Notes under the pieces: model-generated | Databases searched by the model: none | What the model saw: the letters and a program-made list of their open reading frames with translations, nothing else | Told to the model about the DNA's origin: nothing | Part shown: positions 41,471 to 49,357 of the stretch, in pieces | Numbering within the stretch: position 1 is the stretch's first letter | Layout: each line of letters begins with the position of its first letter | Program-made: the position numbers and the translations under genes | Assembly (NCBI RefSeq): GCF_049532985.1 | Contig: NZ_CP186693.1 | Coordinates: 3,658,001 to 3,722,000 of the forward strand | DNA length: 64,000 nt | Reading direction: 5' to 3' | Source of the DNA: Promicromonospora sp049532985 | GTDB lineage: Bacteria; Actinomycetota; Actinomycetes; Actinomycetales; Cellulomonadaceae

Positions 41471-42970
41471 ATGGACATCGCCGCAACGATTCTGCTGGCC
41501 CTCGGCGCCCTCCTCGTGGGCGCACTGCTGGGGTGGCTCGGTCATGCGCAGCGCATCGCGCCCGCCCAGCGCGAGGCCGACCTGGAGACCGCGCGCCTGC
41601 GTGCCCAGGCCGAGTCCGCCGCGGCGCAGATCGCCGCCGCGCACGAGCGGGCCGAGGAACAGGTCGCCGCAGCACGCGAGCGTGCCGCCGAGCAGATCGC
41701 CGCGGCGCGCACCGAGCAGGAGAACGCCCGGCGGCAGTTCCAGGCGCTCGCCGGGGATGCGCTGGACGCCAACAGCAAGCGCTTCCTGGAGCTCGCCGAG
41801 GAGCGGCTCAAGCGGTCGGCGTCGGCCGGCGAGCAGGCGCTCGCGCAGCGGGAGGCGGCCGTGAAGTCGCTGGTCGACCCGCTGACCAAGGCCGTGGAGC
41901 TCGTACGCACCGAGGTGCTCCAGGCGGAGAAGGCGCGGATCGAGGGGCAGGGCGCGCTCGTGGAGCAGATGCGCAACGTCGCCGAGGTGTCGGCGGACCT
42001 GCGCAACGGCACCGCCGACCTGGTCACGGCACTGCGCTCCTCGCAGACCCGCGGGGCGTGGGGCGAGCTCCAGCTCCGCAAGGTGGTCGAGTCCGCGGGC
42101 ATGATCAACCGCGTCGACTTCACCGAGCAGGCCCAGGTGACCAGCGAGGACGGCACGCTCCGTCCGGACATGGTGATCAACCTCGCGGGCGGCAAGCGGG
42201 TGGTGGTCGACTCCAAGGTGGCCTTCCTCGGCTTCCTGGAGGCCCAGCAGTCGGACGACGCCGCCTACCGCGAGCAGCGGCTCGACGCCCACGTGCGGCA
42301 CATGCGCAAGCACGTGGACGACCTGGCCGCCAAGAAGTACTGGAACCAGTTCGAGCCGGCGCCCGAGTTCGTCGTCATGTTCGTGCCCGCCGAGGCGTTC
42401 CTGTCGGCGTCGCTGGAGCGGTCGCCGGAGCTGCTGGAGTACGCGGCGCAGAAGAACGTCATCATCGCGACGCCCACCACGATGCTCGCGCTGCTGCGCA
42501 CGGTCGCGTACGCCTGGCGGCAGGAGTCGCTCGCGGAGAACGCGCAGAAGGTGCTCAGCGTCGGCAAGGAGCTGTACGCGCGTCTGGTCACCATGACGGG
42601 CCACGTCACCCGGACCGGCCGCGCGCTGGAGACGGCGACGAAGAGCTACAACCAGATGATCGGCTCGCTGGAGCGCAACGTGCTCACCTCCGCGCGGCGC
42701 ATGGTCGAGCTCGACGTGGTGGACGAGCGGGACAGCGTGGAGGAGCTCAAGGGGGTCGAGGAGGTGCCCCGTCCCATCACCAAGTCCGAGCTGCTGGCCG
42801 CGGACGAGGGCGGGATCGTCGCGATCGACCGCGCTCAGGAGGCGGACGGCATCCTGGTGCAGGAGCTGGAGGTCACGGAGCTCGCCGTGACCGACAAGCG
42901 CGCGCTGGAGGCGGTCGAGAAGGCGTCGACCGACACCGGCCCCGCCCCCGCCGTCGGCCAGGCTGGCTGA
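41471..42970 (+). CDS. rmuC: DNA recombination protein RmuC homologue
   Basis: A 499-residue protein with one N-terminal membrane helix (IAATILLALGALLVGALLGW). A long Ala/Glu/Arg coiled coil runs to about residue 120, followed by the RmuC nuclease-like core: GAWGELQLRKVVESAGM, LRPDMVINLAGGKRVVVDSK, FVPAEAFLSASLE, ATPTTMLALLRTVAYAWRQE. RmuC limits inversions at short inverted repeats and is PD-(D/E)XK related. It lies divergent from the ABC exporter and ends ahead of an exceptional palindrome. Confidence 0.93.
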   Translation: MDIAATILLALGALLVGALLGWLGHAQRIAPAQREADLETARLRAQAESAAAQIAAAHERAEEQVAAARERAAEQIAAARTEQENARRQFQALAGDALDANSKRFLELAEERLKRSASAGEQALAQREAAVKSLVDPLTKAVELVRTEVLQAEKARIEGQGALVEQMRNVAEVSADLRNGTADLVTALRSSQTRGAWGELQLRKVVESAGMINRVDFTEQAQVTSEDGTLRPDMVINLAGGKRVVVDSKVAFLGFLEAQQSDDAAYREQRLDAHVRHMRKHVDDLAAKKYWNQFEPAPEFVVMFVPAEAFLSASLERSPELLEYAAQKNVIIATPTTMLALLRTVAYAWRQESLAENAQKVLSVGKELYARLVTMTGHVTRTGRALETATKSYNQMIGSLERNVLTSARRMVELDVVDERDSVEELKGVEEVPRPITKSELLAADEGGIVAIDRAQEADGILVQELEVTELAVTDKRALEAVEKASTDTGPAPAVGQAG

Positions 42971-42977
42971 CACGGCG

Positions 42978-43001
42978 ACGGCCACGGCCACGGCCACGGC
43001 C
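42978..43001. repeat. Hexamer tandem repeat (ACGGCC)x4
   Basis: Four exact head-to-tail copies of ACGGCC immediately after the rmuC stop, a likely polymerase-slippage site. Confidence 0.7.
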
Positions 43002-43010
43002 AGAACCGTC

Positions 43011-43064
43011 GGTAGAACGTCAGGAGGTCGGCAACCCGGGTTGCCGACCTCCTGACGTTCTACC
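43011..43064. terminator. Perfect 54-bp palindrome between convergent rmuC and ispH
   Basis: Arms of 27 bp (GGTAGAACGTCAGGAGGTCG... at 43,011-43,037 and its exact complement at 43,038-43,064) with no spacer. It serves both converging genes as a terminator. It is longer than usual and could also act as a cruciform. Confidence 0.8.
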
Positions 43065-43116
43065 GGCCACGCGCGGCCCCCACAGACCAACCCGGTCCCG
43101 GGAGCGGCGGGCGGTC

Positions 43117-44154
43117 TCAGGCCAGCGGGAGCTCCGTGCGGGTCTCGCGGCGGGGCCGCTTGGGCTCCTCGCCCGCGGCCTTGAGGCCCGCGCGCAGCTC
43201 GCGCGGCAGCGAAAACATCAGGTCCTCGGTGGCCGTCCGCACCTCGTCCACGTGGCCGAAGCCGTGGTCGGCGAGGTGGGCGATGACGTCCTGCACGAGG
43301 ATCTCGGGCACCGAGGCACCCGAGGTCACGCCGACCGTCGTGACGCCCTCCAGCCACTCGTCCTTGATCTCGGTCTTGCGGTCCACGCGGTAGGACGCCT
43401 TGGCGCCCGACTGGAGCGCGACCTCGACGAGCCGCACCGAGTTGGACGAGTTCGCGGAACCGACCACGATCACCAGGTCGCACTCGGGCGCCAGCTTCTT
43501 CACCGCGACCTGGCGGTTCTGCGTGGCATAGCAGATGTCGTCGCTGGGCGGGTCCTGCAGGGACGGGAACTTCTCGCGCAGCCGGCGCACGGTCTCCATG
43601 GTCTCGTCCACCGAGAGCGTGGTCTGCGAGATCCACACGACCTTCGCCGGGTCGCGCACCACGACCTGGTCCACCTCGTCGGGCGAGTTGACGACCTGCA
43701 CGTGCTCGGGTGCCTCGCCGGCGGTGCCCTCGACCTCCTCGTGACCGGTGTGACCGATCAGCAGGATGTCGTAGTCGTCCTTGGCGAAGCGGACCGCTTC
43801 CTTGTGCACCTTGGTGACCAGGGGGCAGGTCGCGTCGATCGTCTCCAGGCTGCGGGCCTCGGCGGAGGCGCGGACCGCCGGCGAGACGCCGTGCGCGGAG
43901 AACACGAGCCGGGCACCCTCGGGCACCTCGTCGGTCTCGTTGACGAAGATGGCGCCGCGCTCGCGCAGCGTCTCCACCACATGCTTGTTGTGCACGATCT
44001 CCTTGCGGACGTACACCGGCGTGCCGTACGTCTCCAGGGCCTTCTCGACGGCGACGACCGCGCGGTCCACTCCGGCGCAATAACCACGCGGCGCAGCCAG
44101 CAGGACGCGCTTGGTCTGGGTCTCAGCAGGACGCTCAGGGCTCGTGACGCTCAC
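43117..44154 (-). CDS. ispH: 4-hydroxy-3-methylbut-2-enyl diphosphate reductase
   Basis: A 345-residue [4Fe-4S] enzyme, last step of the MEP isoprenoid pathway (HMBPP to IPP and DMAPP). The three cluster cysteines are seen in PRGYCAGV near residue 26, DATCPLVTKVH and DDICYATQNRQ. The catalytic glutamate is in GHTGHEEVEGT, and the SANSSNS and SGASVPE motifs are present. I chose the GTG at 44,154 because the family core starts about 15 residues later. It is divergent from xseA. Confidence 0.96.
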   Translation of the reverse strand: MSVTSPERPAETQTKRVLLAAPRGYCAGVDRAVVAVEKALETYGTPVYVRKEIVHNKHVVETLRERGAIFVNETDEVPEGARLVFSAHGVSPAVRASAEARSLETIDATCPLVTKVHKEAVRFAKDDYDILLIGHTGHEEVEGTAGEAPEHVQVVNSPDEVDQVVVRDPAKVVWISQTTLSVDETMETVRRLREKFPSLQDPPSDDICYATQNRQVAVKKLAPECDLVIVVGSANSSNSVRLVEVALQSGAKASYRVDRKTEIKDEWLEGVTTVGVTSGASVPEILVQDVIAHLADHGFGHVDEVRTATEDLMFSLPRELRAGLKAAGEEPKRPRRETRTELPLA

Positions 44155-44218
44155 GGTCGCCAGTCTAGGGGCGGTGTGCGGAGGGCTTGTGTCGGTGGTG
44201 GGTGGCAGGGTTGGACAC

Positions 44219-45478
44219 GTGACGGAACCCACCCTGCGGCCCCAGCCCACCGAGCTCCCCGTGAAGGCACTCGACACCACGGCCACCAGCCCGTGGCCGG
44301 TCCGCGTGCTGTCGGAGAAGATCAGGGGCTACATCGACAAGATGCCGCCCGTCTGGGTCGAGGGCCAGGTGGTGCAGTTCAACCACCGTCCGGGCTCCGG
44401 CATGCAGTGGCTGACCCTCCGCGACACGGATGCGGACGCCTCCCTGCCGGTGACGATCTTCTCCCGTGTGCTCGGCATGCTGCCGCAGCCGCCCGCCGAG
44501 GGCGACCACGTCGTCGTGCACGCCAAGCCGGTGTTCTGGACCAAGCGCGGCACGCTGCAGATGCAGGCCAGCGAGATCAAGGCCGTCGGCGTCGGTGAGC
44601 TGCTCGCCCGGATCGAAGCGCTCAAGAAGGTCCTCGCGGCGGAGGGCCTGTTCGACCTCGACCGCAAGCGCCGCCTGCCGTTCCTGCCCGCCGTGGTGGG
44701 GCTGGTGTGCGGTCGCGAGTCGAAGGCGGAGCACGACGTCGTGGTGAACGCCCGGGCCCGCTGGCCGCAGGTGCGGTTCGAGATCCGCGAGGTCGCCGTG
44801 CAGGGCGTCAACGCGGTGCGCGAGGTGTCGGCCGCGATCGCGGAGCTCGACCAGGACCCGGCGGTGGACGTCATCGTCGTCGCCCGCGGCGGCGGCTCGG
44901 TCGAGGACCTGCTGCCGTTCAGCAACGAGTCGCTGGTGCGCGCCGTCGCGCAGGCCCGTACGCCGCTGGTCAGCGCGATCGGGCACGAGACGGACGCCCC
45001 GCTGCTCGACCTGGTCGCCGACTACCGCGCCTCGACCCCCACCGACGCCGCGAAGCGCATCGTGCCCGACGTCTCGGAGGAACGGCTCCGGCTCACCCAG
45101 GCCCGCAGCCGCATGCGCGGCGCGGTCACGGCGATGCTGGACCGGGAGCAGCACGGCCTCGACGGCGTCCGCTCCCGCCCTGTGCTGGCCGCACCGCAGA
45201 CCATGCTGGAGTCGCGCGAGCGCGACGTGGTCCAGGCGCTCCGGCACAGCCGCCACGCGCTCAACTCCCTGCTGCTGCAGGCGAGCGGTGAGATCGGCCG
45301 GCTCGGCGCCCAGGTCAGGGCGCTCTCCCCCGCCTCCACGCTGGAGCGCGGCTACGCCGTCGTCCAGCGCTCGGACGGCCACGTGGTCCGGCGGCCGGAC
45401 GACGTCGAGGTCGGCGCCGATCTGCACGTACGCCTGGCGGAGGGAGCACTGGACGCGAGGGTCACGGCCAAGCCCTAG
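44219..45478 (+). CDS. xseA: Exodeoxyribonuclease VII large subunit
   Basis: A 419-residue nuclease subunit. An N-terminal OB fold (VWVEGQVVQFNHRPGSGMQW...TIFSRVL) is followed by the catalytic domain (VVGLVCGRESKAEHDVVVNA, DVIVVARGGGSVEDLLPFSN, ALVSAIGHETD-type motif LVSAIGHETDAPLLDLVADY, RASTPTDAAK). With XseB it degrades single-stranded DNA. The small subunit is encoded about 5.6 kb away at 51,102 rather than next door, so the usual xseA-xseB pairing is broken. The GTG start follows the family alignment. Confidence 0.95.
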   Translation: MTEPTLRPQPTELPVKALDTTATSPWPVRVLSEKIRGYIDKMPPVWVEGQVVQFNHRPGSGMQWLTLRDTDADASLPVTIFSRVLGMLPQPPAEGDHVVVHAKPVFWTKRGTLQMQASEIKAVGVGELLARIEALKKVLAAEGLFDLDRKRRLPFLPAVVGLVCGRESKAEHDVVVNARARWPQVRFEIREVAVQGVNAVREVSAAIAELDQDPAVDVIVVARGGGSVEDLLPFSNESLVRAVAQARTPLVSAIGHETDAPLLDLVADYRASTPTDAAKRIVPDVSEERLRLTQARSRMRGAVTAMLDREQHGLDGVRSRPVLAAPQTMLESRERDVVQALRHSRHALNSLLLQASGEIGRLGAQVRALSPASTLERGYAVVQRSDGHVVRRPDDVEVGADLHVRLAEGALDARVTAKP

Positions 45479-45554
45479 GGCTGCGGGACGGCACCCGAAA
45501 GTCTTTCCGGATAACGGCCAGAACCTGACCGCTACCCGCGACACAGTAGGTGTC

Positions 45555-46703
45555 ATGACCGAGAACACCGCCCTCGTCCCCTTCCGCATCGACGTGCCGC
45601 AGGCCGACCTCGACGACCTGCACGACCGGCTCGCGCGCACCCGCTGGCCGCTCCCCGTCCCCGGCCGCGAGGACCGGACGGACTTCAGCCGCGGCATCCC
45701 GCAGGCGTACCTGCGGGACCTCGCCGGGTACTGGCGCGACGGCTTCGACTGGCGTGCCCAGGAGGCGCGGCTCAACGAGTGGGAGCAGTACACGACCGTC
45801 GTCGACGGGCAGACGTTTCACGTGGTGCACGTGCGCTCGGCGAACCCGCAGGCCACGCCGCTGATCCTGAACCACGGCTGGCCGGGCTCGTTCGTCGAGT
45901 ACCAGCGGCTGGTCCCGCTGCTGACCGACGCGTTCCACGTGGTCATCCCGTCGCTGCCCGGGTTCGGGTTCTCCACGCCGCTGTCCGGCACGGGCTGGGA
46001 GCTGGCGCGGACCACCGCGGCGTACGCCGAGATCATGACCCGGCTCGGGTACGAGCGGTTCGCCGCGCACGGCACCGACATCGGGGCCGGGACCGCCGGA
46101 CGCCTCGCGGCGCTCTACCCGGACCGCGTGATCGGCACCCACACCGGCAGCGACGGCCGGGCACTGGCGATGGTCGGCGACAAGTTCCCCTACCCGGAGG
46201 GGCTGACCCAGGACGAGATCGCCCAGATCGAGGCGGTCCGCGCCACCGACCAGGCCGAGCGGGGCTACTTCGAGATGCAGAACCACCGGCCCGACACGAT
46301 CGGGCCCGCGCTCACCGACTCCCCCGTCGCCCAGCTCTCCTGGATCGCCGAGAAGTTCCAGACCTGGACCAACGGCGCCCACGCCACCCCGGACGAGGCG
46401 GTGGACCGCGACCAGCTCCTGACCAACGTCAGCCTCTACTGGTTCACGCGCAGCGGGGCGTCGAGCGCGCAGTTCTACTACGAGTCCGAGCACTCGGGGC
46501 TCGGCTGGGTCGCGCCGTCGAACGTGCCCGCCGGCTGGGCCGTGTTCGACACGCACCCGCTCGTGCGCCGCGCGCTGGACCCGTGGAACGCGATGAGCCA
46601 CTTCAGCGAGTTCACCGAGGGCGGCCACTTCCCGGCGATGGAGGAGCCGGCGCTCCTGGCGGCCGACATCCGCGGCTTCTTCGGCGGCCTGCCGTCCGCG
46701 TGA
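45555..46703 (+). CDS. Epoxide hydrolase (alpha/beta-hydrolase, juvenile-hormone-EH type)
   Basis: A 382-residue EHN-domain epoxide hydrolase. The N-terminal EHN segment (FRIDVPQADLDDLHDRLARTRWP) precedes an alpha/beta-hydrolase core with the oxyanion motif HGWPGSFVEY near residue 103 and an aspartate nucleophile in AHGTDIGAGTAG near 177. The lid contains LYWFTRSG, and the catalytic His is in EGGHFPAMEEP near the end. The Asp nucleophile distinguishes it from esterases. It is monocistronic; the physiological epoxide is unknown. Confidence 0.9.
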   Translation: MTENTALVPFRIDVPQADLDDLHDRLARTRWPLPVPGREDRTDFSRGIPQAYLRDLAGYWRDGFDWRAQEARLNEWEQYTTVVDGQTFHVVHVRSANPQATPLILNHGWPGSFVEYQRLVPLLTDAFHVVIPSLPGFGFSTPLSGTGWELARTTAAYAEIMTRLGYERFAAHGTDIGAGTAGRLAALYPDRVIGTHTGSDGRALAMVGDKFPYPEGLTQDEIAQIEAVRATDQAERGYFEMQNHRPDTIGPALTDSPVAQLSWIAEKFQTWTNGAHATPDEAVDRDQLLTNVSLYWFTRSGASSAQFYYESEHSGLGWVAPSNVPAGWAVFDTHPLVRRALDPWNAMSHFSEFTEGGHFPAMEEPALLAADIRGFFGGLPSA

Positions 46704-46712
46704 GCGTTCCGG

Positions 46713-47471
46713 TCAGGAGCGGCGGGCGACGAAGACCCACTCCAGGCCGGGACGGTCCGGGGCGTCCAGCACCTCCTCGACCACGAAGCCGGCGGCGGCC
46801 AGCGACTCCTCGATCTCGTCCCGCTCGCGGAACCGCAGGGTCGAGACCGAAGTGACCACGTCGCCGTCGGGCAGCAGGCCGGGCGGGAAGCGGTACGTGC
46901 CCTGGAAGGTGACCAGCGGGAGGTCCACCTCCAGGAGGTCGTTCCACGTCTCGACCTCGCCGACACCGGGGATGACCCGGCGGGCCGACCGGTGCTCGCG
47001 CGTCCAGCCGAGCCAGGCCTGCCGTTCCGGCACCCGCGTCTCGAACACGAGGACGCCGCCGGGCCGGAGTGCGGCGTGGATCGCGGTCAGGGCCCGAGCC
47101 CAGTCCTCGTCCCCCGTGAACACCTGCGCCACGTTCCCGGTCATGGTGGCGAGGTCGGCCGCGAGACCGAGGGCCCCGACGGTGTCGGCACCGCCCTCGA
47201 CCCACCTGACCGCCTCGGCGCCCGGCTTGCCCCGGGCCACCTCCAGGGACGCCGCGGCCGGGTCGACGCCGGTCACCTCCAGCCCTCGCGCGGCGAGCAG
47301 CAGGGCCAGCACGCCGGTGCCGCAGCCGACGTCGAGCACCGTCCGCGCACCGAGCCGCTCGGCGAGGCCGACGTAGAGGTCGAGGTCGCCACGGTCGTCG
47401 TCGAACGCGTCGTAGAGCCGGGCGAGGCGGGGATCCACGAAGATCGGGTCGGGTGTGGTCATGACCACCAT
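46713..47471 (-). CDS. Class I SAM-dependent methyltransferase
   Basis: A protein of about 250 residues with motif I VLDVGCGTGVLALLLAARG, VTGVDPAAASLEVAR, the acidic TMTGNVAQVF and ALRPGGVLVFETR. The layout fits Methyltransf_25-type small-molecule enzymes. Two ATG starts (47,471 and 47,462) are three codons apart; I use the first for its weak upstream GACGGG. It converges with the epoxide hydrolase gene (10 bp) and diverges from the sigma factor gene. Confidence 0.83.
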   Translation of the reverse strand: MVVMTTPDPIFVDPRLARLYDAFDDDRGDLDLYVGLAERLGARTVLDVGCGTGVLALLLAARGLEVTGVDPAAASLEVARGKPGAEAVRWVEGGADTVGALGLAADLATMTGNVAQVFTGDEDWARALTAIHAALRPGGVLVFETRVPERQAWLGWTREHRSARRVIPGVGEVETWNDLLEVDLPLVTFQGTYRFPPGLLPDGDVVTSVSTLRFRERDEIEESLAAAGFVVEEVLDAPDRPGLEWVFVARRS

Positions 47472-47558
47472 GTTCACCCGTCGCTGGACCGACCCCAAGA
47501 CCATTTCGTCACGTACCGTCGTCGGGTCGGGCCGAGGAGCCGGGCTAAGGAGCGCACG

Positions 47559-48515
47559 ATGACGAGTGATGTGGGCACGCTGGACGACGCAGCGGAGGCG
47601 TTCGGGGTTGCCCGGCGCCGCCTGTTCGGCATCGCGTACCGCATGCTCGGGTCGGCGGCCGAGGCCGAGGACGTGGTGCAGGAGACGTGGGTGCGGTGGC
47701 AGACGACCGACCGCTCCGTGGTGCGCAACCCGCAGGCCTTCCTGACGACGACGGCGACGCGGCTGGCCATCAACGTGCTGCAGAGCGCGCGGTCGCGCCG
47801 TGAGACGTACGTCGGGCCCTGGCTGCCGGAACCCGTGGACACGAGCCAGGACCCCACGCTCGGCGCCGAGCGCGCCGAGGCACTGGACGTCGCGCTGCTG
47901 GTGCTGCTGGAACGACTCACGCCCACGGAGCGTGCCGCCTACGTGCTGCGCGAGGCGTTCGACTACGGGTACCCGGAGATCGCCCGGATCGTGGACACGA
48001 CCCCGGCCGCGGCACGTCAGCTCGTGAGCCGGGCGCGCAAGCACATCGCGTCCGAGCGCCGCAACACGGTGGACCCCACGGAGCGCCGCGCGCTGCTGGA
48101 GGCGTTCCTCGCCGCTGCGCGCGCCGGCGACGTGCAGGGCCTGGAGAGGCTGCTCGCCGAGGACGTCGTGACCCGCGCCGACAGCAACGGCCGGGCCGAG
48201 CACGTGGCCCGGGTGGCGGTCAGGGGCCGGAACAAGGTGGCCCGCCTGCTGGCCACGTTCGCGGAGGTCTTCTGGGCCGGCGTCACCACGCGCGCGATCG
48301 CGGTCAACGGCACGGAGGGCTTCGCCATGGAGCGCGACGGCGAGCTGGTCGGCGTCCTGGCCGTGACCGTGACCGACGAGGGCGTGCAGGACCTGATGTG
48401 GCAGATGAACCCCGACAAGACGGAGCCGCTCCGGCGGGCCTGGGCGGACCAGGCCGCGCCGGAGGACGGGGCGGGGCCGGCTACGCCTGAGCCGCCCGCC
48501 ACTGCTCGTAGCTGA
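47559..48515 (+). CDS. ECF sigma factor with C-terminal SnoaL-like domain (ECF41/SigJ type)
   Basis: A 318-residue sigma factor: region 2 (RRLFGIAYRMLGSAAEAEDV, QETWVRW), region 4 (LTPTERAAYVLREAFDYGYP, VDTTPAAARQLVSRARKH), then a 100-residue SnoaL/NTF2-like domain (LLAEDVVTRADSNG, AVNGTEGFAMERDGELVG). In ECF41 factors this C-terminal domain replaces a separate anti-sigma factor and both activates and restrains the sigma. AAGGAG precedes the ATG. It overlaps the convergent NmrA-like gene by 35 bp. ECF41 members usually control a nearby oxidoreductase or epimerase, which that gene could be. Confidence 0.9.
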   Translation: MTSDVGTLDDAAEAFGVARRRLFGIAYRMLGSAAEAEDVVQETWVRWQTTDRSVVRNPQAFLTTTATRLAINVLQSARSRRETYVGPWLPEPVDTSQDPTLGAERAEALDVALLVLLERLTPTERAAYVLREAFDYGYPEIARIVDTTPAAARQLVSRARKHIASERRNTVDPTERRALLEAFLAAARAGDVQGLERLLAEDVVTRADSNGRAEHVARVAVRGRNKVARLLATFAEVFWAGVTTRAIAVNGTEGFAMERDGELVGVLAVTVTDEGVQDLMWQMNPDKTEPLRRAWADQAAPEDGAGPATPEPPATARS

Positions 48516-49224
48516 CCTCGCCGAGCTGGGCCTCGCCCAGCGGCACGAGCTCCTTGTCCTCGAGCCGCGCGCCGAAGTAGGTGGCCTCGGGGTCGGTCCG
48601 GACCTCGCGCTCGTCGCCCTTGGCCGCCAGGTGCTTGCGCACGATCTCGTCGAAGCCGAACACCTCGGGGCCGGCGATCTCGATGGTGGCGTCCAGCGGC
48701 GTGCCGGCGGCGGTCCGGGCCACGAAGCGCGCGACGTCCGCCGACGCGATGGGCTGGAACCGTACGGGCGCGACATGGGTGACGCCGTCGACGGTGGCCT
48801 CGTCGGCGATCGCGTTCAGGAACTCGAAGAACTGCGTGGACCGGACGATCGACCAGCCGTTGCCCGAGTCCTTGACGAGGTTCTCCTGCAGCACCTTGGC
48901 ACGCATGTACCCGGCGTCGATGCCGTCGGCACCCACGATCGACAGGATCACGTGGTGCTGCACCCCGGCCTTCGCCTCGGCCTCCAGCAGATTCGTCGTG
49001 GACGTCCGGAAGAAGCGGGTGACGTCCTCCTCGGCGAACGACGGCGAGTTGCTGAGATCGACCACCACCTGGGCGCCGTCCAGCACCTCGGCCAGGCCCT
49101 CGCCGGTCAGGGTGTCCACGCCGGTCTGCGGCGAGGCCGCCACCGCCTCGTGCCCGTGCTCGGTGAGGTTGCGGACGACCTGGCTCCCGACGAGGCCGGT
49201 ACCGCCGATGACCACGATCTTCAT
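48481..49224 (-). CDS. NmrA-like NAD(P)-binding oxidoreductase
   Basis: A 247-residue atypical SDR with VVIGGTGLVGSQVVRNL at the N-terminus, VVVDLSNSPSFAEEDV, HHVILSIVGADGI, and the NmrA-like YMRAKVLQENLVKDSGNGWSI active-site region (Tyr, Lys). GAAGGAG lies upstream of the ATG. As a convergent neighbour of an ECF41-like sigma factor it matches the carboxymuconolactone/oxidoreductase/epimerase gene class that such sigma factors regulate, though the usual adjacency is upstream or downstream in tandem. Confidence 0.86.
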   Translation of the reverse strand: MKIVVIGGTGLVGSQVVRNLTEHGHEAVAASPQTGVDTLTGEGLAEVLDGAQVVVDLSNSPSFAEEDVTRFFRTSTTNLLEAEAKAGVQHHVILSIVGADGIDAGYMRAKVLQENLVKDSGNGWSIVRSTQFFEFLNAIADEATVDGVTHVAPVRFQPIASADVARFVARTAAGTPLDATIEIAGPEVFGFDEIVRKHLAAKGDEREVRTDPEATYFGARLEDKELVPLGEAQLGEVSYEQWRAAQA

Positions 49225-49253
49225 GGTGTGCTCCTTCTGGGTTCCGCGCCGTG

Positions 49254-49283
49254 CGCGTGACGGGCCGACCGGCCCGTCACGCG
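49254..49283. terminator. Hairpin behind the ABC-F gene
   Basis: CGCGTGACGGGCC and GGCCCGTCACGCG, a perfect 13-bp stem with a 4-nt loop, between the ABC-F stop (49,358) and the NmrA-like start (49,224). Confidence 0.7.
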
Positions 49284-49318
49284 TTCGACCGGGAGCACCC
49301 CGGATCTGTGACACCCCC

Positions 49319-49350
49319 GCACGGCACGTACCCCGCACGGCACGTACCCC
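49319..49350. repeat. 16-bp tandem duplication
   Basis: GCACGGCACGTACCCC occurs twice head to tail, just beyond the ABC-F stop codon. No function is apparent. Confidence 0.7.
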
Positions 49351-49357
49351 GGACGGC

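Noticed and set aside
42978..43064. Hexamer repeats plus palindrome as a CRISPR-like or IS end
   Set aside because: No spacers or target duplication, and it sits exactly between convergent stops; a terminator with adjacent slippage repeat explains it.
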